Positions 23,195 through 35,033 of a stretch of 58,248 nucleotides of DNA are shown piece by piece. Source of the stretch: Phaeoceros laevis. Taxonomy: Eukaryota; Anthocerotophyta; Anthocerotopsida; Notothyladales. Position numbers and translations under genes: made by a program. The DNA lies in the NCBI GenBank assembly GCA_049999765.1, contig JBNGIQ010009485.1:312096-370343 (forward strand), in the 5' to 3' direction. The notes beneath the pieces are model-generated. The model did no database searches and was not told the DNA's origin. It worked only from the letters and a program-made list of their open reading frames with translations. Each line of letters starts with the position of its first letter. Within the stretch, counting starts at the first letter, position 1.

Positions 23195-25388
23195 TTACTT
23201 CACTACAACAGTAACCTGCTGTACCTTGCGGTCAGCCTTGCCTAATTCACTAATATCTTTCAAAATCGTTGATGTGTCCCTTGATTTGGTTAAAGCCACA
23301 TAAGATTTGAAATAGAGAGTAGCAAACACGAGCCCCTGCAGAAACAAAGACGCCGATAAGAGCCTAAGCCGATTGTAAGCCACGCAGTGACTGAGGCACC
23401 GGCAGCCAGCAAAGAATGTACTGTACAGGGCTTAGCTGGACTAACCGCTCCAACCAGTTGACCAGACGTCAGCGGATGCGCATACCAAATACAAGAGAAG
23501 ACAATGCTCACCAGCTGCAAGGCATCCAAGAAAGAGGAGAATGATCATAAAACACATTGAAGCACAACAGACATGGAGACATGTTACAACCGAGCATGTT
23601 CAGGATTTGCAAAAAGCAGACTCATCTGTGTCTCGTAAAACTGCTGAGGTCTGCACTCACCTGTCTTGTTGTCATAACGGTGGCAAATAGCAGAGATCCA
23701 AATGTTCGGATCGTGAAGGAAATGAAGAATTGGCTGGTTGTAGCTGCCTGTAATCATAACCACTAAAGCTGTTAGCACTGAGAATGGCTACTCCGGGTAA
23801 AACAGAAATACTAAAACGCAGGCTCGAATTCGAAGAACTTTCAAGATGAGGAGATTGCTAGACTTACCAAAGAAATAATCATGATGTCAAATAAGCACTC
23901 AGGATGACGTAGAATGAAGTTTATGGCCAAAACCAATTGACCCTGTGATACGAGACCTACAAAATACATCAAGACAAGAACTATCTCATGCCCAGTCCAG
24001 TGCACTGCCACTGAGCCGGCCAAAGCAGAATTGCCAGTGTCAGGGCCGTCGATGAATGCACAGCAATACCCAAGAAATGTGGCTCCATACCAAGCATGCT
24101 GAGTGCACAAGAGCACATTGTGACATAGAGAATTTGGTCGAATGTGTCCATATCATATCCTTTGAAAAGCTTATCTTGAGAAACACTTGTGAACCCATCA
24201 AACCTAGACGATGTCAAGACAGAACAGAATCAGCATCAAAACAACTATTATTCCCTTCATATTAGACTCGTGATAGTAAGAAACTCACGCGAGATAGCCT
24301 GCCATAAGGAGCACTCCCACAAGACTGCTTGCCCTATCATCCGCTGCTGAAGTAGCATCCTTCTGTGTTCAATGCGAATTTGGTCATACAGTGTGGATCA
24401 TGCACTCCTATCAGCGTTTGAGCTTCATGGCTATACAACAGGTAGTGAAGACATTCAAAGCAGGTCCACGTAAAAGGACCATGGAATAAAAGAATACATG
24501 TGCATACTGCAGTGAGGAAAAAAATTGTACAGCCCAGAGTCACTCCAAGAGTAACGGCGTAATCTTTGGCAGTGTATGTTCTCTTCAAAATGCAACAGCC
24601 CCAAATCTGGAAAACAGGGTGCCAACTCGTCAACATGGAATCAGACACGTTGGACGTCAATACAAGATCAGAGGATATTTAACTAGCCTTCAGCCAAAAA
24701 AATCCCGTGACAGCCACTCACCATTACAGGGATCATTTTCGCACTCTTGGCCAGCGTTTGCACTGGAAAGCTTACATACTTCAAAGCCTTCACCAACCAG
24801 AAGGGCAATGTCATGGATTGTCTTCTTATCATGCGAGTAGACATCAAGACGCCCATGGCTCTAAATGCGAGACCAGAGACTGAAATGACCTACCTCATAT
24901 TGGCACGTGGTTGCAACAACATTGGACAAGGACACCGCAGCATACTTGTATGGAGGTGCGACAGGAGACATCGGTTTCTTGTGAAACTGCACACAGCGCC
25001 TGAGATCAGAAACCTTGAAACAGAGTAGTTCACTAAGGTTGAGGACGAGCTTCACATTAAGATAAGCAGACCTTAAGACTATGACATACCAGGATGATGG
25101 CCGCAGACACGATAGTAGTCAGTAATCTGTTCATAAATACGATAAACATGGTGTACTCGAAATACTCTTTCTCTTCCCCATAAGATAATTTGATTAATTT
25201 CTCCTGCGCAGGTGACACAGACCAGTGAGCCCGGGTAACGGATGGAATACATACACAAAGGCATGAACCATTGTATGGTGATTTTATACCTGAAGAGCGC
25301 CATAAACAACCAGAGTGCCAATAATACTAGCCACGCAGAATGCCAGCTTAAATCCATCCCTGTCCGTAACTCCTCTGACCCTCTCCAT
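23195..25388 (-). CDS. UTR2: UTR2-like UDP-galactose/UDP-glucose transporter (SLC35B family)
   Basis: Multi-pass ER/Golgi nucleotide-sugar antiporter. Eleven exons on the minus strand join exactly: 25388-25290, 25203-25090, 24986-24894, 24787-24722, 24606-24508, 24362-24289, 24203-24091, 23956-23868, 23747-23661, 23514-23446 and 23335-23195. They give 347 residues, close to the roughly 345 of Arabidopsis UTR2/UTR4. Family blocks in order are SYGEEKEYFEYTMF, PVAPPYKYAAVSLSN, TTCQYEALKYVSFPVQTLAK, MAGYLAFDGFTSVSQDKLF, FILRHPECLFDIM, TTSQFFISFTIRTFGSL, VMTTRQLVSI and CIWYAHPLTSGQLVGA. The Lys-rich C-terminus suits ER retrieval. Introns are all short (about 75-290 bases). The exact sugar substrate is inferred only from the subfamily; the PAPS transporters are relatives. 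Start MERVRGVTDRDG is the first Met of an exon that splices in frame. Confidence 0.93.
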
Positions 25389-25659
25389 TTCTGCCCAATA
25401 AAGGTCCGGACAACAAACAACTTGACCCCTCCTGTTCTGATGCAAACTCAGTTCTGCTACAAATTTGCATAAGGCCCATAAATAGGCATCACCGAGAAGC
25501 AGAACCTGTCCAGATTTTGATTATCGAATCAAGGCCCTGCCATGTTTGCGGGGAACAGATCCGATCTGGGTGTAGCTGAAAAATCAGCTCTGTTCTACAG
25601 AAAAACCCTAGATCTCCTGATTTCCATCAAATTCCACAGGCTGCCTCCAGCGCACAAAG

Positions 25660-26016
25660 ATGGCCCTGGAGCAACTCGTTTTCAAGACTACTATCACCGA
25701 GCTCAAAGCTTGGATTTCCCACAAACAACCTGCAATCCTTTCAGACACTCAGACAGCGAAGGACCTGCCTCTCACTGCGACGGTAGAGTATGCTCAACAG
25801 GTCATGGCGCTTCCTATCAGCTCACAGTGCCCTGTGTTCTTACTTGGCACCCAGCGACCCCTTATCAAACTGCGGAGCTTGGCGCCAAAGGTCAACGTGC
25901 AGGAAATACTGGCTAGACAATCCGAAGACGGAGTAAATACTGTGGAAATAGAAAAAGACGCCGCGAAAATAGGAAATGCAGTCCGGCCTGACACCTCATC
26001 AACTGCCTTGAAATGA
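25660..26016 (+). CDS. Unrecognised 118-residue open frame
   Basis: A single-exon frame starting MALEQLVFKTTITELKAW and ending near TSSTALK, between the divergent UTR2-like gene and MCAT. Its composition looks protein-like: balanced, with amphipathic helical stretches and no low complexity. There is no signal peptide or membrane segment. I do not recognise a family. It could be a small conserved plant protein, a first exon, or chance. The only support is its length, its composition and the absence of a better gene in the 808-base gap. Confidence 0.4.
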   Translation: MALEQLVFKTTITELKAWISHKQPAILSDTQTAKDLPLTATVEYAQQVMALPISSQCPVFLLGTQRPLIKLRSLAPKVNVQEILARQSEDGVNTVEIEKDAAKIGNAVRPDTSSTALK

Positions 26017-26196
26017 ACGAAATCTTCCTCACCCCGTGCCTGTCGCCTGCATGGGATTCCTCGGTACCGTCGAGCCTCCCGAGTAGCCCCAGCCGAAGAT
26101 AAGCAAGCAAATTTGCCCAGCCCCTGCTCGCCATCGATGGTGAAGGAGGAAGAGTGACAGAGCTGTGAGTGGCGCGTTCTGCGGAATCTGGAGGAA

Positions 26197-27309
26197 ATGG
26201 CAGCTGCTGTGGCGATGGGGACCAGGCTGGCCGGGGCTGGGGCCTCCGGCATGGGGAGGTCTTGCAAGCCGCCGGTGCATGGCGTGAGCAGGAAGAACTA
26301 CATGAGACTGCCAGCCATTCGCATGAGCGCCACGCTTGGGGTGGATGCGCCTACTGCCGCGGACGATCTGTTTGCTGATTACAAGCCCACCAGCGCCTTT
26401 TTCTTTCCTGGCCAAGGAGCACAGGCCGTTGGCATGGGCAAGGATGCGCACACAATCCCAGCAGCAGCAGCACTGTTCGCTAAAGCCAACGAGATCCTTG
26501 GCTACGACTTGCTTGATGTCTGCATCAACGGGCCCAAGGAGAAGCTGGACTCCACAGTCGTGAGCCAGCCAGCCATCTACGTGAGCAGCCTGGCAGCAGT
26601 GGAGGCTCTGCGGGCCAGGGAGGGAGGCCAGGCTGTGATCGATGCCGTTGATGTGACCTGCGGGCTGAGCTTGGGGGAGTACACTGCACTGGCCTTTGCG
26701 GGGGCTTTCTCCTTCGAAGACGGGTTGAAGCTGGTGCAGACCAGAGGCGAGGCCATGCAGGCTGCTGCTGATGCAACCCCTAGCGCCATGGTGAGCGTAA
26801 TCGGACTGGATGCCGCCACAGTGGCCGCACTGTGCGAAGCGGCCAACCAGGGTGTGGACGAGGCTGAAAGGGTGCAGATTGCCAACTTCCTGTGCAATGG
26901 CAACTACGCTGTCTCAGGCGGGGTGAAGGGGGTGGAGGCTGTGGAGGCCAGAGCCAAGGAGTTCAAAGCCAGAATGACTGTTAGGCTTGCCGTGGCAGGG
27001 GCCTTTCACACCAGGTTCATGCACCCGGCTGTAGCCAAGCTAGAGACAGCATTAAGCTCCACGCAGCTCAAGACGCCCCGGATTCCTGTCATCTCGAACG
27101 TGGATGCGCAGCCCCACTCCGATCCCATTGCTATCAAGAAGATACTGGCGCAGCAGGTAACCTCCCCTGTGCAGTGGGAGACCACTCTGCAGACCCTGCT
27201 CTCCAGAGGCGTTCAGAGTGGTTACGAGCTGGGGCCGGGGAAGGTAATTGCGGGCATCATGAAGAGAATCGACAGGAAGGCCCCGGCTGTGGAAAGCATA
27301 GGGATCTAG
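26197..27309 (+). CDS. MCAT: Malonyl-CoA:ACP transacylase (MCAT/FabD)
   Basis: Transfers malonyl from CoA to acyl carrier protein for type II fatty-acid synthesis in plastids and, in Arabidopsis, also mitochondria. Single exon, 370 residues. The first 45 or so residues are Ala/Arg/Lys-rich and nearly free of acidic residues, as expected of an organelle transit peptide. The catalytic domain has FFFPGQGAQ (68-76), the nucleophile Ser158 in GLSLGEY, Arg183, the catalytic His271 in GAFHTRFM, and QVTSPVQWE and YELGPGKVIAGI near the end. The sequence is very close to angiosperm MCAT throughout. Its lack of introns is odd, because as I recall the Arabidopsis gene (At2g30200) is split by many. No poly-A tail was seen after the stop. 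An acyl carrier protein gene lies 20 kb away in this window. Confidence 0.97.
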   Translation: MAAAVAMGTRLAGAGASGMGRSCKPPVHGVSRKNYMRLPAIRMSATLGVDAPTAADDLFADYKPTSAFFFPGQGAQAVGMGKDAHTIPAAAALFAKANEILGYDLLDVCINGPKEKLDSTVVSQPAIYVSSLAAVEALRAREGGQAVIDAVDVTCGLSLGEYTALAFAGAFSFEDGLKLVQTRGEAMQAAADATPSAMVSVIGLDAATVAALCEAANQGVDEAERVQIANFLCNGNYAVSGGVKGVEAVEARAKEFKARMTVRLAVAGAFHTRFMHPAVAKLETALSSTQLKTPRIPVISNVDAQPHSDPIAIKKILAQQVTSPVQWETTLQTLLSRGVQSGYELGPGKVIAGIMKRIDRKAPAVESIGI

Positions 27310-28388
27310 GATTCCACGTTGCTTACATTTTTGTGGTCCATAACATCCTAGTCTAAGTCCTGACTATGGAAAAATTTTCATAGAGGCGCAAAAGGTGGGC
27401 TTCTTCGAAGAAAATCAAACACGAGCTGTCTGCCTCGGCTACGCATCTGTTGCTTTTGACAGCACCAGAGATGATGCAGAATTTTCCAGAGCCCATCGTG
27501 TTTCTTCCTGTGCTTTAGTACCTTAGGTCAGAATTTGAGGTGGTGAAGGTAGGGTTCTGGAAACCTGGGACTCGAATGACTCCCAGGCAGACCCTTTGAA
27601 GCATCTTTCAGAAAGTTAGGTTCTGTCAGGACGTGGAGGTTTAAAACTGGATTCTTACCAGACACTTTGCGGGACCTTTGTGAAACCACAGCAGCTTACT
27701 TAATACTTGTCATATAACCCTCCACTTCATTCTTATTACCAGACACTTTTCAGGACCTTTGTGAAGCCACCAGCTTTTGAGTTGGTGGCTCGTGAGTTTG
27801 GACAAAGAGTCTCCCACTCTCATCTTCCTTTCTCTCTTTCGAAGGTTCTATACTTTTGTCCAATTTTGTACCTTGCAAGGCTTGCACGGGTGCCAGAGCA
27901 AATACCTTCCGAGTATTTGGGCTCTGAACATGGATACAAGTTAGACCTTCACTACAAAAGATAGGCAAAAGGTTAGATCCAACTATGCTGCTAGCTAGAA
28001 GAAGAGTTTAGTTATTCGTCGTCTTGAAGCGGCAGACCTTCAGCATATCCGCTATCTGCTCGTGAATAGGGTTGCTACTAACGTCCGCAATTGGATGCAA
28101 GAAGATCCCATTCAAGAAGCCTACTTCTAAGCAACACGTGACCCAACGTAACCCAGCTAGACACCTGACACCAATAGCGCGAGCATCTTCGAGTTGGTAC
28201 AACAAGCTCTTCTCTGGCCTAGTAGATTTCTCGCCGTAGAAAATTGCAGGAAGCTGCAGTCTCAGGACATCCACCTCTAAAGTCTACCCTTCGAATGTGT
28301 ATGGACAAGGAACCAACAGCAACAACATCGCATAAGCGCGGCTCCAGCTGATCAGCCTTCCTGGTTCAATGTCTTCTATCTGCCTGCC
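27310..28388. other. Intergenic between convergent MCAT and NAA38
   Basis: Mostly 3' UTR sequence. An imperfect direct repeat of about 45 bases, built around CCAGACACTTT...GGACCTTTGTGAA, occurs at about 27652-27694 and again at 27731-27773. An open frame at 28008-28274 on the minus strand matches nothing I know. Confidence 0.5.
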
Positions 28389-28856
28389 TTATTTGTCGAT
28401 ACTCAAAAGCGACATCTGTTCATGCAGTGCACACTCGACGTGGCAAGAGGTCTGGTGAATGGCAGGGATGAGAACCAGGCCTAAGTGCCTTACTTCAGGA
28501 TCTCCAGAGGACGATGAGGCTGCCATTTGCTCCTCCGTGTCGCTGAGAATAATGTTGCCCTGCTTGTCCAGACAGTGAAATTTTCCAATAAATGTGCGCC
28601 CGTCCGTCACACCGACACGCATCCGCCGGTTGAGCAGCTTGCGAGCCCGCTGCACGAGGGGCGTTTCGGATTGCGGCTTCTCGAGCTCATGCTGGTTCTC
28701 GGGCTCGTGGTGGCCTTTCGGTGCTGCTTCCTCTTGTTCCTTTTCCGGCTCCTCATGACGTTTGTCGCCGGAATCTTCAGGAATGGCTTCCATCTTACGA
28801 CTCGTCCCGCGCAACCTGTCCGACACTGGTACCCTTGAAATTTCTAATTCTCCCAC
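28389..28856 (-). CDS. NAA38: NAA38/LSMD1, NatC N-acetyltransferase auxiliary subunit
   Basis: Small Sm-fold protein that, with NAA30 and NAA35, forms the NatC N-terminal acetyltransferase on cytosolic ribosomes. Single exon, 155 residues. The N-terminal 65 residues are Glu/Lys-rich and look disordered. The Sm core begins at RARKLLNRRMRVGVTDGRTF (70-89) and runs through GKFHCLDKQGNIILSDTEE. The second Sm motif, HLGLVLIPAIHQTSCHVEC, lies at 124-142. The C-terminal EQMSLLSIDK resembles the family end. The gene is head-to-head with RAB3GAP1, the start codons being 309 bases apart, so the two may share a promoter. MGELEISRVP was chosen as the start because it is the first Met of the open frame; a Met at residue 22 is an alternative. 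Confidence 0.9.
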   Translation of the reverse strand: MGELEISRVPVSDRLRGTSRKMEAIPEDSGDKRHEEPEKEQEEAAPKGHHEPENQHELEKPQSETPLVQRARKLLNRRMRVGVTDGRTFIGKFHCLDKQGNIILSDTEEQMAASSSSGDPEVRHLGLVLIPAIHQTSCHVECALHEQMSLLSIDK

Positions 28857-29165
28857 AGACGGGAAACTGTATAGCTAAACGAAGCACCCAAAGCGTCAGG
28901 CAATACCAGGTTCAGCCCCAAAACGGATCAACGGGACTCTTGTTACAATTTAACGAGCAGCAGCGGATCCGGATGTCAGTGAGTGCGAAGAAACCAATCG
29001 AGCAACGGATGGCTCATCTGGCGGGTTTTAATGGACGCAGGGTGATTTGGAAGTCTGGCAGAAGCCATGCCGGTTGTCAAAACTTGAGGCTTCGACTTCC
29101 ATGTTGTACTATGGAGTGACATGCAGAAGCAACCGCATGCCAGAGCTGGGTGGGGGAAGAAAGTA
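28857..29165. promoter_or_regulatory. Bidirectional promoter between NAA38 and RAB3GAP1
   Basis: The 309 bases separate two start codons pointing away from each other. No TATA box is obvious. Both genes are housekeeping types, for which shared TATA-less promoters are common. The region must hold both 5' UTRs. Confidence 0.55.
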
Positions 29166-32100
29166 TGGCGGAAAGCTCTGCTCGAGCCAAGCTCACCAAG
29201 TCTGCTTCGGAAAATGAAGAAGTACGTTTGCTTCCATCTCTGTTTACCGCTGCAATGCGATGCAATCCACTGTCCAGTCAGTAATGTGGAGATGATGGAG
29301 TAGCGACTTAGGTTCTTTTGGGTGTTCGTCTGGGACCTGCTGGCAAGGAGTGAGATCTTGGACAACACAAATTGGACCTGCACATTGCATCGTTGACAAA
29401 AAAATGCATGGAGAGACTGGAGAATATTTTCTGGGGTCTGTTTCTGCTGCTTTAGGAACTCAGGACATTGGTAGTGCACTGAACTTGTTTGTTGGCATCG
29501 ATTGGTTTTACTGCCGACAGCAAGTGGATGGTTTTGTGTCTGGAAACCTTACTCAACCACTATGATGTTGTTGTATGACTGTGTCGGTTGGCATGATGGC
29601 AGTTGGATGGGTTCGACGACTTCACTATAGCATCCTCATGGGAGAGGTTTGTAACCTGCAGCCCAGTTATTTGCTCGAAGAAATGTAATCTTGCTCTGTG
29701 GCACCTTGGTTAACAAGGTTCGGAGGATAGTTTTTATGCTAAGTTGCTCCGGGTGCGCTTCAGAGGCATTGCGGCTGTGGAGGGGATGTGTAGAGAGTGG
29801 CAGTCTGCTGGACCTTCAAAGCTTCGAGTGAGTTTTGGAAGGGCTATTGCAGTGACTGACTTGCACATTGGATATGGGTGCATGAATCAAGTTTCAGAAA
29901 CGTAGCAATATCAGCGTCATTAATTTCGAGGCCTTTGCTGGTTGCTAGCTAATACCTAAAGATTGTAAGTGGACAGGCTGCTGGTGCTCAGCCTGTCGAT
30001 GGGACAACCAATCTTTATCATGTGGATAAGGAGCTGTCATATGGTTCAAAAAGCTATCGCGTGGGTCTATTCTTTCGAGCAACAAGAGAGGATGGTAAAT
30101 ATTTGCACAACGACTGCCCTTTGCTGGTTTTCTTGCAGTTGCAAATGGTGTGGAGTCCTGATTTTTTGGCAAAGTGTTGCTCAGACACCAGAGACGTATG
30201 GAGGGACGGTTTGCATCGGCTTCAACTATGGTTTGGCGTCAGGGATTTTTTGGTACATACTAGCAAGTCCTGTGCAATTTATTGACATTTTGTAGACAGC
30301 CTTGTAGAGACGAGGCTTGTTTGCTGAGCCCGCTTCATCAGTGAATGCATTTTGGCTCATTTCATTGAGTTACTATGACAACACGCACTTTGTGTTTGGG
30401 TGTGGCAGCTGATCTCACCCGTCACCATGAGTGGTGTGATTCTTGATGCCCCTGACGTGACAATGCTCTTGAGTGCCGCCGCAGTAGCACTCTGTAACTG
30501 CAACAGGTTTGTTGGAGTTTGATCCCCTCAGCCCTCTCATTTCAACCATTCAATCCGTTGCATGTTGATTTTGATCTTGTGGGTTGAGACTGTAGCAGTG
30601 AAAGAATGGCAGGAGCTGTCCGACCATGAGGACTCTGAGTTTACTGAACATTTTGTGCATTTCGTGATTTTAGCGAATGGCCAGTATTTGTCCCTGTTCA
30701 TGATCCTACAAGAAAAGCCTACAGAGGCGTTGAGGCAACAAAATTTTCATATTCTACCCGATTCGAAGCAGATCGGATAGCCAGCAGAGTTCCAGTTAGC
30801 TACATGCATTTGGAGGGGCTGTATGACCTATTCGTCTCGAAAGTGGTAATCTCGCATCGTAGGCAACCTAGCGCTCTCTTGCACTTAAGAGTAAATACTT
30901 ATCTAACCACTCTATGCGGGCAAATTGTTCAGGGGTTTTCATCTCCAGATTTTGAAGCAAATCGTGCTCTTAGGGTGGGTTTCACCATGAAGTTGACTTA
31001 CCGAACACCGATGAAGGGCTTTGAGTATCACAGCACAGAGGGTTCCTCGCCAACTGCAGAGCCGATTGCTCATTATGAATCTGTGTATGAAGCTCCATGG
31101 GACATGGAGTGCCCTTGGGCTGAATGGCATGCCTTGGACGATCCTGTCAAGGGTAGGGCAAGCTAGACATGTTCACTAGTTTTGTGGTTGAGCATAATAT
31201 AGTCAACTGTGTTGAACGTTTTCTTCCTTCGTAGCTGCTTTGTCAGGTTGAACATTGTTCTTCCTAGCAAGTCATTCTATATCACGTTTATCAGTTTGCT
31301 TAAATAGCTGCAGAGCTAACTGAAGATTGGTGGTTGTCACCTGCAGGGTTTGAGCTGATTGCTACCTTTGGATACAAGTATGTTACTGGCTCCAGCGAGA
31401 TGGCCGAAAATGAAAACATCTCAACGTTTGCAGCTGACAAATGGTTGTTACGTCCAGTTCTTTCAAAATCCACGTAAGTTTTGTGCTTTTTCGTTTCAGT
31501 AGGTCGCATGACCTGCGTGGGTGGGTGCAAGAGNNNNNNNNNNNNNNNNNNNNNNNNNNNNNNNNNNNNNNNNNNNNNNNNNNNNNNNNNNNNNNNNNNN
31601 NNNNNNNNNNNNNNNNNNNNNNNNNNNNNNNNNTGCAAGAGTGGGTGGGTATAAGTAACTGTATGCAGTGAGTCGTTGTTTACTTGTGTAGGGAGGAGTT
31701 GCCAAATGAGGAGGGTGTTGGTTTCGCAGGACCACTGCGGGCTATGGTGAAGGCCTTTGATGTATCAAAACAAGCGCAATACATGGAGAAACTTGCAAGT
31801 GGTATAATGGACTGTCTGCACCTGTGATTTGTACCAAAGTGAGCTCCGATATTGACTGCAAGCAATATGCTCCAGGTGATCATACGGGGATGAAGGAGGT
31901 TATGCAATCTGTAAAAATTCCTCCTCAAGCTGCTCTTCATCGCACCATCAAAGACCTTTTCTTCCAAGGTTGGGCCTTCTTTCTTTGTCTTCTAGGTTTA
32001 CTGTAGGAGTTTTAGTGCTGTTAGTTGACAAGTGGGAGTGTTCATAGTAAGAAACAGAAGTGACGTCAAACCTTCTTTGTTGCTCGTAACACTGTGTATT

Positions 32101-35033
32101 GCTGCAGCACCACCTCCTATCCAGAATAAATCGCTCCTTTTTGGTCATGCATACAACATCAAAGGGGCTCCTGCGAACTCTCTGTTCAGTCGATTTTGTC
32201 TTCATGCATTGTATTTTGGTGGGTGCAATATCAGAGGTATGTCAGGCATCACCTTGTATACTGCCCATGTTATTGAACGTGTCATATAAAAGAGTTAGTG
32301 GGGTGTATGCAATAGCCGTAGATTAGCTTTTATATGGTTGTTGAGAATACAATTGTCTTTTGGCAGCGATTGCCGTTTTGTGGATGTCATTTGTCCGAGA
32401 AGTCCGCTACTGTTGGGATGAAGCTGAGGCCTTGCCAGGTGTTGCTCCGGATGAACCCCCGGACCTATCAACCTGTCTACTACAGCAGAAGTTGCAATTG
32501 GTACTACTTGCTTCCTTTAGTTGTACGATGTGAGACTGTGATGGTTGTAGGAAGAAGAATCGCCACAAGGACTAATCACCCTTTCCGCTCAATGAAAACT
32601 CAGGCTTTTGTCTTTCTGAGCGTACCCTTGTTTTTTTGTCCGTCATGTCACTAGCTGGCACTCTGCATTAGGCGGAAAAGAGCAGAACGTGATCGAGCTG
32701 GAAGCGGCTCTGACCAACTAAGTGCTCCTAGGAGGAGCAAGGAATCAGCTGAAGCTAATGATGTAAAAGCTTGTCTCCCTTTTCTTGTCCGCAGATCCCT
32801 ATTTGAGATTTGGTTCAAGGTTGGTCGGAGTCCTCTATTTATGATGGATTGCAGGATTTTACAGTTCATGAGAATTTTCATTCTGGTGGACCGACATTCA
32901 CCCCAAGTGAATCAGCAAGCACAGAAGCGCAGAGTTACCAGAACATTTACGTAACGAGTTCATCTGCAGAGGACATGTGGGTGCCTGTCGTGTTTGGTGT
33001 TGAGATGTGTATTAAGGGGCTGGTGTTGAGATGCATTATTGTCGGTTAGTTTCTTGAGCATAGGCTCAGAGGCTGATTTGCCTTCTTTGGTGTCCTCTGT
33101 TTGCAGGCTTGTGAGTAACGGCAGTGACAACCTTGGTGTAGGTCGAAAGGGTTCAGCTGGACCTGTGGGATCTTTGATGCTTATGAAAACAAACCGTAGA
33201 CTGCATGCTCCTCTCACTCAGGTCGCAGTCGAGTTCAATAGCCATAGTGTGCAATATTGTCAATCTTCAGATCAGTGAACAAGTTGATGTTTGTGCAAGA
33301 GAAAAAGGAAAGGTGGCTAGACGCATTCTAGTAGTGCGTTGGCGAAGTTTGACAGTGGACTGTGCTGCCAGAACGTGCTCTCCATGACTGAAGATATGCT
33401 ACTTGAGCGGGAGCACATCGTTGCAGCACTAAGTCGGTCATCTTCGGTGAGATGCTTGTGGGAAGCTAGGTGGCATACACCATATAGCAGCTGTAGATTT
33501 CTCCTGGGGCTTCATTTTCCTGGTCGGCCGTAGACTTGTCTGCTCGGGAGCTCAAGTCGTTTGGGTGGTTTTGTTTCTTTGTTTCAGGAGAAAGATGCCC
33601 GGGCTAAGCTCCAAAGCGATATTCTTGCTTCAGGTGCACACTCTATGTCCTCACGTGCACAGACAGCATTGGTATACCATTTAACAGGTGACTCCTATCT
33701 CTGAGGTAGTTTTTGTGTCATCTTGAATCGCAGATATGGCTGGATTCAAAGCAGCCAACCCAGGGGCAGTGTTTGAAGACTTTGTGCGATGGAATTCTCC
33801 GCGAGACTGGTCAGACCAGGATGAAGCTCATGAGGCAGCAGGAGCAGCTGCAGCAGCTCATAACAACAACATGAAGGGTGAATGGCCTCCAAGGGGAAAG
33901 CTATCAGCACGTATGGCAGAGCCTGGGAACACATGGATCCGCCTCTGGGAGAGTGTGCGTGCAGTTCCTATTTCTCAGCAACGACCATTGTTGGATTACA
34001 CCCGTGAAGCGGAAAAGGTAGGTGAATTACTGACAACGTCAGGTACATACAGCAGGGAAGGGCATGACAGGAAAAGGATCATACTGACAAGTCGAGTGGT
34101 TTTCAGGTGATGCACTACCTGGACACAGTGAGACCACAGAAGTTGCTAGCCCAGATGCTGTCAGCAGTGTTTGTTGCAGCGGCCGACATACTGCACCGCA
34201 GTCTCTCAAGGCTGTTGCAACCACTGTTGGGGGAGCTGGAAGATCTGTGCTCATCCATGGCTGCTGTGTTGCAGCCTCTGGAAGTGGTGAGCAGCTCAGG
34301 TATCATGCATCCCATCCATCCACCTTGTCATCCTCTTTATCTTTTGGGTTGGCGGAGAGAAAAATGTCGTGATGCCTGAATTTGTATGTGGATTGGGGGA
34401 TGTTCAGAAGAGGGGGTGGAGCAGCCGCCTGCCGAGCAGTGGGTGAAGGATCTTCTCCAGTTGTGCACGGATTTTGAAAGCATGGAGTCCCGGATCACTC
34501 TGGGAGCCTCTCTTGCCCTGAAACTGAAAGCCACTTCCAGCGTTTTATCCGGGCTGATCAGCAAGTACTTGGGTCCAGACACCCATTACTGGACCGGCGC
34601 CACCAACAGTCGGACCAAGGTTAGATGGAGGGTCTATCCATGTGCCTTTACTGTAACTCAATGCATGGTGATGGCACCAGGAGGAATGATGAAACCGGAC
34701 GGTGGTATGTTGCAGGACGGCAGCGTGAGTGGCGTGTTGGTGAGCATCGAGGAGAGGAAGGGCGTGGGGGAGCTGTTCCCGCCTCTGAGCTCCAATCAGG
34801 TGTGGAAAAAGAGCCTCCGGATGGGCAACTACCTCAACGGACACGAGCCACTGTTGCGGGAAGTGATCTTCACCTGCTACGAGGACTACCTGGACTGGCA
34901 CCTGGAGCGGGTGCGCAAGGAGAGGAACCTCCTGCGCAGCAAGACGCTACGGCAGATGCATTCCCACCGGATGTATGTGTGCGGGACGCCCAACGACCTC
35001 CAGGTGGCCTTCTCGGTTGTGGCCAATGACTGA
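29166..35033 (+). CDS. RAB3GAP1: Rab3 GTPase-activating protein catalytic subunit
   Basis: Catalytic subunit of the Rab3GAP complex, which acts on Rab GTPases; in animals it also serves as a Rab18 exchange factor at the ER. The gene has many exons over 5.9 kb. The first is 29166-29222 (MAESSARAKLTKSASENEE). Later exons carry FDDFTIASSWER, SGVILDAPDVTMLLSA, SEWPVFVPVHDPTRKAY, the family block PDLSTCLLQQKLQL (about 32460-32500), FKAANPGAVFEDFVRWNSPR (about 33742-33801), GEWPPRGKLSARM and WIRLWESV. The C-terminal GNYLNGHEPLLREVIFTC and FSVVAND precede the stop at 35033. A 100-N gap at 31534-31633 lies inside an intron, so coding sequence appears complete. The FKAANPG..FEDFVRW block is the most diagnostic. 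Exact splice sites in the 5' half were only partly worked out. Confidence 0.92.
31534..31633. other. Assembly gap, 100 N, inside a RAB3GAP1 intron
   Basis: Exactly 100 N, a usual placeholder length. The left flank ends GTGGGTGGGTGCAAGAG and the right flank begins TGCAAGAGTGGGTGGGT. The contigs therefore share TGCAAGAG, and both carry a TGGGTGGG repeat. The gap probably marks a collapsed 16-base tandem repeat. Confidence 0.95.

Noticed and set aside
28008-28274. 88-residue minus-strand frame, first suspected to be a copia RNase H piece
   Set aside because: No catalytic or flanking copia motif could be aligned on either strand.
29605-29640. GGTTCGA sequences resembling a tRNA B box (here and near 16431, 27566 and 41002)
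   Set aside because: No matching A box, acceptor stem or cloverleaf could be formed around any of them.
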